Shown here piece by piece: positions 1-6,389 of a stretch of 36,189 bases of DNA; the first letter of the stretch is position 1; every line of letters begins with the position of its first letter. The DNA is from Galbitalea sp. SE-J8. Lineage in GTDB: Bacteria; Actinomycetota; Actinomycetes; Actinomycetales; Microbacteriaceae. The notes beneath the pieces are model-generated. The model was not told the origin of the DNA. It made no database searches and worked only from the letters and a program-made list of their open reading frames with translations. The stretch is from contig NZ_JAUASV010000028.1 of NCBI RefSeq assembly GCF_030345695.1, forward strand, positions 1 to 36,189, written 5' to 3'. The position numbers were made by a program, and so were the translations under genes.

Positions 1-165
1 GGCCTCCGACGACGCGGCCTCGGGCGGCGACTCGGACGCGGCCTCGGGCGGCGCGGGCGGCGCGGGCGGCGCGGGCGCGGCCTCGGGCGACGCGGCCTCG
101 AGCGCCGCCTCGGACGCGGCCTCGGGCGCCGTCCCGGGCCGCGTCGTGCGGGCCGCGGCGCTCAC
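1..165 (-). CDS. ykoC: Probable ECF transporter T component (YkoC-like), N-terminus only
   Basis: This frame opens with GTG at 165, whose bases overlap the TGA stop of the ATPase gene (GTGA overlap), and stays open to the left edge, giving 55 codons. The visible residues are almost only Ala, Pro, Glu and Ser, built from repeated EAAS and APP units, so no domain can be seen. A purine-rich stretch (GGTGGGA) just before the GTG could be its ribosome-binding site. Position is the main evidence: in ykoEDC-type operons the gene after the ATPase encodes the membrane T component that couples ATP hydrolysis to the substrate-binding S component. A low-complexity, probably cytoplasmic tail of at least 55 residues before the first membrane segment would be unusual for this family. 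The identity is inferred; only the open frame and the overlap are seen. Confidence 0.5.
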   Translation of the reverse strand, partial: MSAAARTTRPGTAPEAASEAALEAASPEAAPAPPAPPAPPEAASESPPEAASSEA

Positions 166-1610
166 GATCCCACCGCCGCGAGCTCGAGGGAACGCGCGTC
201 GAGCGCGCGCGGCAGCAGCTCGTCGTGCGTGACGAGCACGAGCGCCGAGCCCTCGCGCCGCACCTCCGCGAGCAGCGCCACGAGCTCGGCCCAGGTGCGG
301 GCGTCCTGACCGAACGTGGGCTCGTCGAGCACGAGCAGCCGCGGCCGGGTCGCGAGCGCGGTGCCCACCGACAGCCGGCGCTTCTGGCCGCCCGACAGGG
401 TGAACGGATGCGCCCCCGCGAGCGCGTCGAGCCGCAGCCGCGCGAGCAGCTCGTCCACGCGGGCGCCGACGTCGGCATCCGTCAGTCCGAGCGCGCGCGG
501 ACCGACGGCGAGCTCGTCGCGCACGGTGCCCGCGAGGAACTGGTGCTCGGGCGACTGGAACACCGTGCCGATCCGCGGCAGCAGGTCGCGCGAGCGCCAG
601 CGCGCGGGCTCCTCGCCGAGGCCGTCGGCGAGCGCCGGCCGGGCGGAGAGCCTGCCGCCGAGCGGCGGAAGCAGCCCCGCGATCGTGAGGGCCAGCGTCG
701 ACTTGCCGACGCCGTTCGGCCCGGTGACGGCGAGCGCCTCCGCCCCGGCGATCGCGACGTCGATGCCCGAGCGCACGGGCGCGCCGCGCCGGCGGCCGAC
801 CGCGAGGGCGGACGCGGAGAGCAGGTCGGCTCCGGGCGCGGGCGGCGGTGCGATCGCGGGCCGCGGCTCGTGGCCCGGCACCCAGATTCCGGATGCGGCG
901 AGCGCGGCGCCGTCGCGCGCCAGCACCGTCTCCGGCGCGCCGTCGGCGACCACCCGTCCGCCTTCGCCGAGCACGACGACACGGTCGACCAGTCCCGTCC
1001 AGGCCGCGACCCGGTGCTCGACGACGACCACCGTGGCTCCGGTGCGATCGGCCAGCCGCGCCACCGCATCCCGCACCTCGACGACGCCCGCCGGATCGAG
1101 GTTCGCCGTCGGCTCGTCGAGCAGCAGCAGCCCGGGACGCATCGCGAGCACACTCGCGAGCGCGAGCCGCTGCTTCTGCCCGCCGGACAGCCGTTCGGTC
1201 GGATGGTCGAGCGGCAGGGCGAGGCCCACCGCGTCGAGCGCCTCCGCGACCCGGCCCGGGATGAGCGCGGCCGGCACCCCGAGGTTCTCGCAGCCGAACG
1301 CGACCTCGTCGCCGACGCGCGCCATCACGACCTGCGTCTCGGGGTCCTGCAGCACGAGGCCCGCGCGGCCCCGTGCCGCGACCGGGGCGCTGCCGTCGAC
1401 GAGCAGCGCACCGCGCTGCTCTCCCTCGTCCGCGCCGCCGAGCACGCCGGCGAGCCCGGCGAGCAGCGTGGATTTGCCCGAACCGGATGCGCCGAGCAGC
1501 AGCACGCGCTCGCCCGGCCCGATCGCGAGATCGACGCCGTCGAGCGCCCACGCGCGACGTCCGGAGTGGCGCCAGCCCCATCCGTCGGCGCGGACCGCGA
1601 CGGGACGCAC
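162..1610 (-). CDS. ykoD: ECF transporter double ATPase, thiamine-related (YkoD-like)
   Basis: 482 residues with two fused ABC ATPase domains. Domain 1 has a Walker A motif GASGSGKST near residue 40, signature LSGGQKQR and Walker B LLLLDEPT. Domain 2 has GPNGVGKST near residue 297, signature LSGGQKRR and LLVLDEPT. Both sites look catalytically complete. It would power uptake through YkoE plus the T component. The gene starts with GTG at 1610, 40 bases after the ykoE stop, and its stop overlaps the GTG of the next gene, so all three are one transcript. The fused double ATPase is the normal form of YkoD. The link to thiamine or its hydroxymethylpyrimidine precursor comes from the upstream TPP riboswitch and the YkoE neighbour; the ATPase sequence itself would only say ECF or cobalt-type. 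Confidence 0.88.
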   Translation of the reverse strand: MRPVAVRADGWGWRHSGRRAWALDGVDLAIGPGERVLLLGASGSGKSTLLAGLAGVLGGADEGEQRGALLVDGSAPVAARGRAGLVLQDPETQVVMARVGDEVAFGCENLGVPAALIPGRVAEALDAVGLALPLDHPTERLSGGQKQRLALASVLAMRPGLLLLDEPTANLDPAGVVEVRDAVARLADRTGATVVVVEHRVAAWTGLVDRVVVLGEGGRVVADGAPETVLARDGAALAASGIWVPGHEPRPAIAPPPAPGADLLSASALAVGRRRGAPVRSGIDVAIAGAEALAVTGPNGVGKSTLALTIAGLLPPLGGRLSARPALADGLGEEPARWRSRDLLPRIGTVFQSPEHQFLAGTVRDELAVGPRALGLTDADVGARVDELLARLRLDALAGAHPFTLSGGQKRRLSVGTALATRPRLLVLDEPTFGQDARTWAELVALLAEVRREGSALVLVTHDELLPRALDARSLELAAVGS

Positions 1611-1650
1611 GGTCCCGTCGCGGCCGACGGCTCCCGGCCGCGCGATCGAC

Positions 1651-2262
1651 TCAGACGTCAGCGCGACGCTCCCGGCCCGCGGCGAAGCGCGACAGGGCGC
1701 CCGTCGCCGCGAGCGCCCGCGCGATGATCCACGAGCCGATGCCCGCGATCACGGCGCCCGAGACGACGAGGCTCGCCGTGAACACGGTCACGAACAGCGC
1801 CGACGACCCCGGATACCAGGCGATGAGCTCGTGCGGCACCTCGAGCAGTCCCGCGGCCGCGCCCGCGAGGGCGGCGACGCCGGGACCGAAGCGGCGGTAC
1901 AGGAACAGCGCGAACACGATCTCGGCGCCGAGGCCCTGCAGCAGCCCCGACAGCAGCGTGTCGACGCCCCACTGCGCGCCGAACAGCATCGAGAAGAACG
2001 CCGCGACGAGCTCGACGTAGAGCGCGGCGCCCGGCCTGCGGATGACGAGCCCGCCGAGTACGCCCGCGAACAGCCACGGGCCGGCGGTGAGGCCCTGCAG
2101 GCCCGGGAGCACCGGCTCGAGCAGCGCGGACGGCCCCTGGTAGCCGGCGTTCCAGGCCCAGAAGATCAGGCCGGATGCCACGCCGAGCACGCTCGCCACG
2201 ACGATGTCGACGACGCGCCACCGGGCGCTCGTGCGGAGGGACGGGGAGGTTGTTGCGGTCAC
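1651..2262 (-). CDS. ykoE: ECF transporter substrate-specific membrane subunit YkoE
   Basis: About 203 residues, strongly hydrophobic, with several membrane segments and the GxxxGLIFWAWN-type first helix typical of YkoE, the S component of the thiamine or HMP ECF transporter. The longer frame reaching 2355 would run through the TPP riboswitch, so it is not the start. GTG at 2262 is preferred because AAAGGGG lies 7 bases upstream and the protein then begins MTATTSPSLRT before the first membrane helix. Near the C-terminus a Gly- and Ala-rich helix is followed by an Arg-rich tail (GRERRADV). It is first in the operon, right after the riboswitch, so its synthesis should fall when thiamine pyrophosphate is plentiful. 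Identification rests on the riboswitch, operon order and hydrophobic pattern. Confidence 0.85.
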   Translation of the reverse strand: MTATTSPSLRTSARWRVVDIVVASVLGVASGLIFWAWNAGYQGPSALLEPVLPGLQGLTAGPWLFAGVLGGLVIRRPGAALYVELVAAFFSMLFGAQWGVDTLLSGLLQGLGAEIVFALFLYRRFGPGVAALAGAAAGLLEVPHELIAWYPGSSALFVTVFTASLVVSGAVIAGIGSWIIARALAATGALSRFAAGRERRADV

Positions 2263-2332
2263 TGTCGTGCCCCTTTCATCGATGCGATGGAGGCACGGGC
2301 GGACGTGGTGCCGGTCGGAACCGCGTCCAGAG

Positions 2333-2430
2333 AATGTCACTCCCTGCGCCGGCATGACCCGGATCAGGTTCGACGGTCGAAGCTTGGAGAAGCTTCCTCT
2401 CAGCCCGGCTCACCGGACTCCCGTGTTCGC
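2333..2430 (-). ncRNA. TPP (THI-box) riboswitch
   Basis: Read on the minus strand, this leader contains the invariant TPP aptamer parts in order: CGGGAGTCC, GCTGAGAGG, a short variable hairpin (GAAGCTTGGAGAAGCTTC), ACCTGATCCGGGTCATGCCG and GCGCAGGGA. P1 can form between GAACAC at the 5' end and GTGACATTC at the 3' end. It lies about 70 bases before the ykoE start, and a -10-like TAGGGT sits at 2436-2441, just upstream of its 5' end. In this class, TPP binding lowers expression, here probably by hiding the ribosome-binding site near 2270, since no clear intrinsic terminator is visible between aptamer and gene. Confidence 0.95.
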
Positions 2431-2435
2431 CGACC

Positions 2436-2457
2436 ACCCTAGCGCGCTCGCTAGCCT
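2436..2457. promoter_or_regulatory. Closely packed divergent -10 elements
   Basis: On the minus strand TAGGGT (2436-2441) is a plausible -10 for the riboswitch leader. On the plus strand TAGCCT (2452-2457) ends 6 bases before the GTG of the histidine kinase, the spacing expected for a leaderless transcript. Only 10 bases separate the two hexamers, so two RNA polymerases could not easily sit there together. No convincing -35 boxes were found. Confidence 0.45.
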
Positions 2458-2463
2458 GATGAC

Positions 2464-3966
2464 GTGCCCGCGCTCGTGCCCGTCATCGCCCGCGCGCAGG
2501 AGCGTGCCGCGACGGGCGCCGAGGCGGCCCGCACGATCGCGCGCCTGCTCCGCGTCGCCCGGGACACGCCGCCCGACCTCGAGCGCGACCTGACCGAGCT
2601 CGCGGCGATCGCGCGCGAGCTGACGGATGCCGTGGCGGCATCCGTCACGATCGTCGCCGACGACGGCGCGGTCGAGCTCGTGGTCACGCGCGGTCAGCCG
2701 ACGGATGCCGCAGCGCTCGTCGCGGTCGCGGTGCCCGGGGAGCTCGGCACGTTCGAGGTCTGGGGAGCTCTCGACGCGGATGACGAGGGCGTCGTCGCGG
2801 GGCTCGCCGAGCTCGCGGCGACCGCCGTGGCGCACGAGCGCGTCGGGCAGGAGGCGCGGCTCGCGCTGCGCTGGATCGCCGCCGCCGAGGAAGTGGACGC
2901 CCGGCTCGCGTCCGGCGACGTGAGCGATGCCGACCTGACGGCGGTCGTCGCGCAGGTCGTGCAGCTCGCCGACGCCGCGTTCGTGGGACTCGTGCGCGCC
3001 GGCGCGACACGGTTCGCCGCCCAGGCGGGTCCGCTGTCGTACAACTCGACCCTCGAGCGGTCCCCCGCGTTCCACGCCCTCGCGCGCGACATCAGCGAGA
3101 ACCTCGCCGAGCACGCGACGGGCGTGTCCGCGCCCGCGATCGAGGAGCGCGCCGGCGAGAGCATCGGGGGCTTCGGGCCGACGATGGTGGTCCCCTGGGG
3201 CGACGCGGACCGGGCACCGGACGGCGCGTTCCTCGTCGCGCGCGGCACCGGCGCGCCGGACTTCTCGCGCGCCGAGCGCGAGCTCGCCGAGCGCTTCGTG
3301 CGCAGCGCGTCGACGTCGTGGGCGCTGCTGCGGGCTCGCACGGACCGGGAGCGGCTCGCGCTCTCGGACGAGCGCGACCGCATCGCTCGCGACCTGCACG
3401 ACCACGTCATCCAGAGCCTGTTCGGTGTCGGGCTCGGGCTGCAGAGCGTGCTCGGAGCCACGACCGGCCAGACCCAGGCGCGCGTCTCGGCGCAGATCGA
3501 CGCGATCGACGCGATCATCCGGCAGGTGCGCACGACGATCTTCCAGCTCGGCGAGGAGCCGTCGCGGCTGGCCTACAGCCAGAAGCAGCGCCTCAACCAG
3601 CTCGTGCGCACCGCGCTCGAGGGCGAGGCGATCGACTCGTCGCTCGAGTTCGCCGGGCCGGTGGACACGCTCGTCGACTCCGAGCTCGGCGACGACGTCG
3701 AGGCGGTGCTGCGCGAGGCGCTGTCCAACATCGTGCGGCACGCCCACGCGAGCCGCGTCGACATCGCGGTCGTCGTCGCCGACGACGAGGTGCGCGTGCT
3801 CGTCACGGACAACGGGCGCGGCGTCGGGCGGCCGACGCGGCGCTCCGGACTCGACAACCTCGCGGCGCGCGCGGCCTCGCGCGGCGGCCGGTTCGCGATC
3901 GCCGCGAAGGCGCCGACCGGCACGACCCTCGACTGGAGCGTGCCGCTGACGGGAGGCGCGGCATGA
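2464..3966 (+). CDS. GAF-domain sensor histidine kinase (DevS/NarL type)
   Basis: 500 residues. The N-terminal 290 or so look like one or two GAF-type sensory modules, with no membrane helix, so the sensor is probably cytoplasmic. The HisKA_3 motif (ERDRIARDLHDHVIQSLF) puts the phospho-accepting His at residue 312. The ATP-binding domain has the N box (LREALSNIVRHAHA) and the G1 motif DNGRGVG with Asp449, then SGLDNLAARA. The HDHVIQ motif and the partner regulator resemble actinobacterial DevS/DosT kinases, which sense oxygen, NO or redox state through a haem GAF. Whether haem is bound here cannot be told. The GTG at 2464 has no ribosome-binding site and follows a -10-like hexamer by 6 bases, suggesting a leaderless mRNA. 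It overlaps the regulator gene by ATGA. Confidence 0.9.
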   Translation: MPALVPVIARAQERAATGAEAARTIARLLRVARDTPPDLERDLTELAAIARELTDAVAASVTIVADDGAVELVVTRGQPTDAAALVAVAVPGELGTFEVWGALDADDEGVVAGLAELAATAVAHERVGQEARLALRWIAAAEEVDARLASGDVSDADLTAVVAQVVQLADAAFVGLVRAGATRFAAQAGPLSYNSTLERSPAFHALARDISENLAEHATGVSAPAIEERAGESIGGFGPTMVVPWGDADRAPDGAFLVARGTGAPDFSRAERELAERFVRSASTSWALLRARTDRERLALSDERDRIARDLHDHVIQSLFGVGLGLQSVLGATTGQTQARVSAQIDAIDAIIRQVRTTIFQLGEEPSRLAYSQKQRLNQLVRTALEGEAIDSSLEFAGPVDTLVDSELGDDVEAVLREALSNIVRHAHASRVDIAVVVADDEVRVLVTDNGRGVGRPTRRSGLDNLAARAASRGGRFAIAAKAPTGTTLDWSVPLTGGAA

Positions 3967-4589
3967 GCGCGATCCGGGTCTTCCTCCTCGACGACCACGA
4001 GATCGTGCGCCGCGGCCTCGTCGACCTGCTCGGCGGCGAGTCCGACATCGACGTCGTCGGCGAGGCCGGCGAGGTCGCGGGAGCGGCGGATGAGATCCTC
4101 GCCGCCGGCACGACCGTCGCCGTGCTCGACGGCCGGCTGCCCGACGGCAGCGGGATCGACGTCTGCCGCGACGTCAAGAGCGCGGATGCCGGCATCCGCT
4201 GCCTCATCCTGACGAGCTTCGACGACGACGAGGCGGTGCTCGCCGCGGTGCTCGCGGGCGCGGACGGCTACCTGCTCAAGCAGGTGCGCGGCTCGAATCT
4301 CGTCGAGGCGGTGCGCGCGGTGGCCGCGGGACGCTCGCTGCTCGACGCCGCGCTCGTCGAGCGGGTGATGGCGCGGGCGCGGTCCGCGCCGCCGGTGGAG
4401 CCGCTCACGCCGCGGGAGCGCGACATCCTCGACCTCATCGCCGAGGGGCTGTCGAACCGGGAGATCGGCGCGCGGCTCTACCTCGCCGAGAAGACCGTGA
4501 AGAACAACGTGTCGATGATCCTCGCGAAGCTCGGCATGCAGCGCCGCACCCAGGCCGCCCGCTGGAGCCTCGAGCACCCCCGCCCCTGA
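3963..4589 (+). CDS. LuxR-family response regulator (DevR/NarL type)
   Basis: 208 residues. The receiver domain begins IRVFLLDDHEIVRRG, with the acidic pair at Asp10/Asp11, phospho-acceptor Asp56 in VLDGRLPDGSG, and a later Thr (LTSFDDD) and Lys (LLKQVRG). The C-terminal LuxR helix-turn-helix begins LTPRERDILDLIAEGLSNREIG and continues LAEKTVKNNVSMILAKLGM. The last stretch, including QRRTQAA, is very like mycobacterial DevR/DosR. ATG at 3963 overlaps the kinase stop, so the pair is co-translated and almost certainly cognate. Its targets are unknown; neighbouring genes give no clear clue, and a DevR-like hypoxia or redox role is inference. Confidence 0.93.
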   Translation: MSAIRVFLLDDHEIVRRGLVDLLGGESDIDVVGEAGEVAGAADEILAAGTTVAVLDGRLPDGSGIDVCRDVKSADAGIRCLILTSFDDDEAVLAAVLAGADGYLLKQVRGSNLVEAVRAVAAGRSLLDAALVERVMARARSAPPVEPLTPRERDILDLIAEGLSNREIGARLYLAEKTVKNNVSMILAKLGMQRRTQAARWSLEHPRP

Positions 4590-4615
4590 CTCCCCGACTC
4601 CCCGACTCCCCGATC
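4588..4615. repeat. GACTCCCC tandem repeat after the regulator gene
   Basis: Three copies of GACTCCCC and a partial fourth follow directly on the stop codon of the response regulator. This is a short simple repeat in the spacer before the large palindrome; no function is evident. Confidence 0.7.
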
Positions 4616-4622
4616 CCTCCCT

Positions 4623-4704
4623 GAAGCCCGTGTGAGGACGATCTGCGCGTGTGAGGACGCCCCGGGGCGTCCTCACACGCGCAGATCGTCCTCACACGGG
4701 CTTC
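4623..4704. repeat. Perfect 82-bp palindrome, copy A of a repeat family
   Basis: Two 41-base arms (4623-4663 and 4664-4704) are exact reverse complements with no loop. Each arm holds two copies of GTGTGAGGACG set 19 bases apart. It lies between the convergent response regulator and DUF1697 genes. A related element lies at 17068-17143, also between convergent genes. It could act as a bidirectional terminator, a protein-binding array or a REP-like mobile palindrome. There is no T-run, so a classical intrinsic terminator is not certain. Confidence 0.9.
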
Positions 4705-4721
4705 GCCGGGGGCGGGGCGGG

Positions 4722-5273
4722 TCAGAGGGCGTCGAGGATGCGCAGGCAGGTCCTGTGGTTGCGGGTCGTGGCCGCGGGGCCGAACTGCCGCCACCAGGCC
4801 GGCGCCACGCGGCTCCTCGAGACGCCGAGCGGGCTCCACTGGTAGACGGCGTCCGCCGCGACCTCGATGCGTTCCGGCTCGGGCACCTGCGGCGCGGCGA
4901 TCCCGCGCGGCGAGTCCGGCGCGAGGAACGTCGTGACGACCTTCGACCAGTCGTCCGCGAGCTCCACGAACGGGTTCGCGAGCACGAGCGCCCCGAACCG
5001 CGCCGCCGGGAGCACGATGACGCGCGCGGCCACCCCGGTGCCGGCGGCGACCGCCCGCTCCAGCACCGGCACCGGCACAGGCACCGGCACCGGCACAGGC
5101 ACCGCGGATGCCGCCACGGCATCCGCGGTGAACACCACGTTGCCGCTGCGCAGCAGCGTGCGCGCGTCCGGGTAGCCGGCGGACGCGAATGCCGCGGCGA
5201 GCGCCGGCATGCCCACCGCCGTCGACGAGCCGACGTTGATGCCGCGCAGCAGCGCGACGAAGCGCTCGGTCAC
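4722..5273 (-). CDS. DUF1697 family protein
   Basis: 183 residues. The start MTERFVALLRGINVGSSTAVGMPAL and the following LLRSGNVVF are the signature of DUF1697, a widespread small cytoplasmic family of unknown function. The C-terminal half (WSPLGVSRSR ... TTRNHRT) also fits. An odd feature is a run of six Pro-Val pairs at about residues 58-69, coded by a 6-base repeat at 5064-5103; it falls in a loop region and is probably not part of the fold. GTG at 5273 overlaps the TGA of the upstream glycosyltransferase gene, so the two are co-transcribed, but a functional link is not obvious. The gene ends 18 bases from the palindrome. Confidence 0.85.
   Translation of the reverse strand: MTERFVALLRGINVGSSTAVGMPALAAAFASAGYPDARTLLRSGNVVFTADAVAASAVPVPVPVPVPVPVLERAVAAGTGVAARVIVLPAARFGALVLANPFVELADDWSKVVTTFLAPDSPRGIAAPQVPEPERIEVAADAVYQWSPLGVSRSRVAPAWWRQFGPAATTRNHRTCLRILDAL
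5064..5103. repeat. In-frame hexanucleotide repeat coding (Pro-Val)n
   Basis: The units CACCGG and CACAGG repeat with period 6 and a higher-order period of 18. Because the unit is a multiple of 3, slippage would change the number of Pro-Val pairs in the DUF1697 protein without breaking the frame. Confidence 0.9.
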
Positions 5274-6238
5274 TCGCCGCCGTCGGGCGCACCAGCGGGC
5301 GCACCAGCGGGCGCCGCCGAGGGCGCGACCCCGGCCGCAACCCCGGGCGCGTCAGCGGGCGGCAGCGCCGCGCTCGGCGTCGGCGTCGGCATCCGGGCAC
5401 GGTCGGGGGCGCCCATCGGCTCCATGCGCTCGAGGATCGCGCGCAGCTCCTTGGACCGGCGCACGACCCGCAGCGCCGGATAGATGCCGAGGAACACGAG
5501 CATCGGGGCGTGCACGCCCACCCGCCGCACCCGGTGCCGGCGGTAGGTGCGCTCGAACCGCCGCACGTAGTACAGGTAGTCGCGCGGCGAGTCGTCGAGC
5601 CGGCGGGCCGACATCCCGGCCACCATCGACGACACGTAGGCGATCGGCAGCCGGTGCTCGTGCAGGTGCACCGCGAGGTCGATGTCCTCGTGCAGCCCCT
5701 CGTCCGCATCGAGGCACACCTCGTCGCGGATCTCGCGCCAGGCCGAGGCCCGGATCGCCATGTTGCTGCCGAACAGGAAGTAGTACTCGCGCGCGAGCCT
5801 CAGCATGAGGCGGCGCAGCGCGTCGTCCGCCCTCAGCCCGAACCGGCGCAGCGGCATGTCGTAGTACACCACCGGACCGGATGCCGCGGCGACCTCGTCG
5901 GACGCGAACGTCGCCTGCACGTGCTCGACCCAGGTCGGCTCGAGCACGCTGTCCGCGTCGATGCGCCCGATGACCTCGCCGGTGGCGGCGTCGAGCCCGG
6001 CGTTGCGCGTCGGCACGAGGCCCTGCGCCGCATCCTGGTGCAGCAGACGGATGGGGGCGTCCGGGTGCGCGTACTGGAACGCCTTCACGATGCCGACGGT
6101 CTCATCCGTCGACCGGTTGTCGACGACGATGATCTCGTGCAGCGGCACCGTCTGGTCGACGGCGGCGAGCAGGCAGTTCCCGATCGTGTCCTGCTCGTTG
6201 TACGCCGGGATCACGACGGAGACCCGGGGGGCGGGCAT
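5270..6238 (-). CDS. Family 2 glycosyltransferase
   Basis: 322 residues from ATG at 6238, chosen because GGAG lies 8 bases upstream and the protein then begins MPAPRVSVVIPAYNEQDTI, the standard GT2 opening. The upstream GTG at 6262 would only add MTVHGVAL. Visible motifs are the nucleotide-sugar site (IIVVDNRSTDET), the metal-binding DAD (GRIDADSVLEP) and the ED pair (LHEDIDLAVHLHEH). No clear multi-helix membrane domain is present; the short hydrophobic stretch APMLVFLGIYPALRVV may bind the membrane. The C-terminal tail of about 50 residues is Ala/Pro/Gly-rich (GAPAGAPDGGE) and low complexity. Donor and acceptor cannot be assigned. It shares a transcript with the DUF1697 gene. Confidence 0.88.
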   Translation of the reverse strand: MPAPRVSVVIPAYNEQDTIGNCLLAAVDQTVPLHEIIVVDNRSTDETVGIVKAFQYAHPDAPIRLLHQDAAQGLVPTRNAGLDAATGEVIGRIDADSVLEPTWVEHVQATFASDEVAAASGPVVYYDMPLRRFGLRADDALRRLMLRLAREYYFLFGSNMAIRASAWREIRDEVCLDADEGLHEDIDLAVHLHEHRLPIAYVSSMVAGMSARRLDDSPRDYLYYVRRFERTYRRHRVRRVGVHAPMLVFLGIYPALRVVRRSKELRAILERMEPMGAPDRARMPTPTPSAALPPADAPGVAAGVAPSAAPAGAPAGAPDGGE

Positions 6239-6353
6239 CAGCGCGACTCCATGAACGGTCACGATATCGTCCCGCCTGACGCGAATTGCCGAACGAGCGC
6301 TGTGCGTCGCGCACCGGCGCTGAAAACCTTCCGACCCGGTCGACCCGCCCCGC

Positions 6354-6373
6354 TAGGGTCGGCTCCACCGACC
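6354..6373 (+). promoter_or_regulatory. Probable glgX promoter with overlapping inverted repeat
   Basis: TAGGGT (6354-6359) is a -10-like hexamer. It overlaps a 6-bp inverted repeat, GGTCGG-ctcca-CCGACC (6357-6373), that would span the transcription start, about 17 bases before the glgX start codon. This could be an operator for the trehalose operon or a leader hairpin. The purine-rich ribosome-binding site GAGGGGGAG follows at 6376-6384. Confidence 0.35.
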
Positions 6374-6389
6374 ACGAGGGGGAGAGCGC

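Noticed and set aside
2263-2355. Upstream extension of ykoE
   Set aside because: It would translate the 3' half of the TPP riboswitch; a GTG with a ribosome-binding site lies at 2262.
2410-3747. Long minus-strand frame opposite the histidine kinase
   Set aside because: Arg/Asp/Glu-rich antisense shadow of a strongly supported kinase gene.
4632-5483. Plus-strand frames beginning inside the palindrome (VRTICACEDAP and similar peptides)
   Set aside because: The peptides arise from the repeated palindrome and continue as antisense shadows of the DUF1697 gene; a protein-coding role is not supported.
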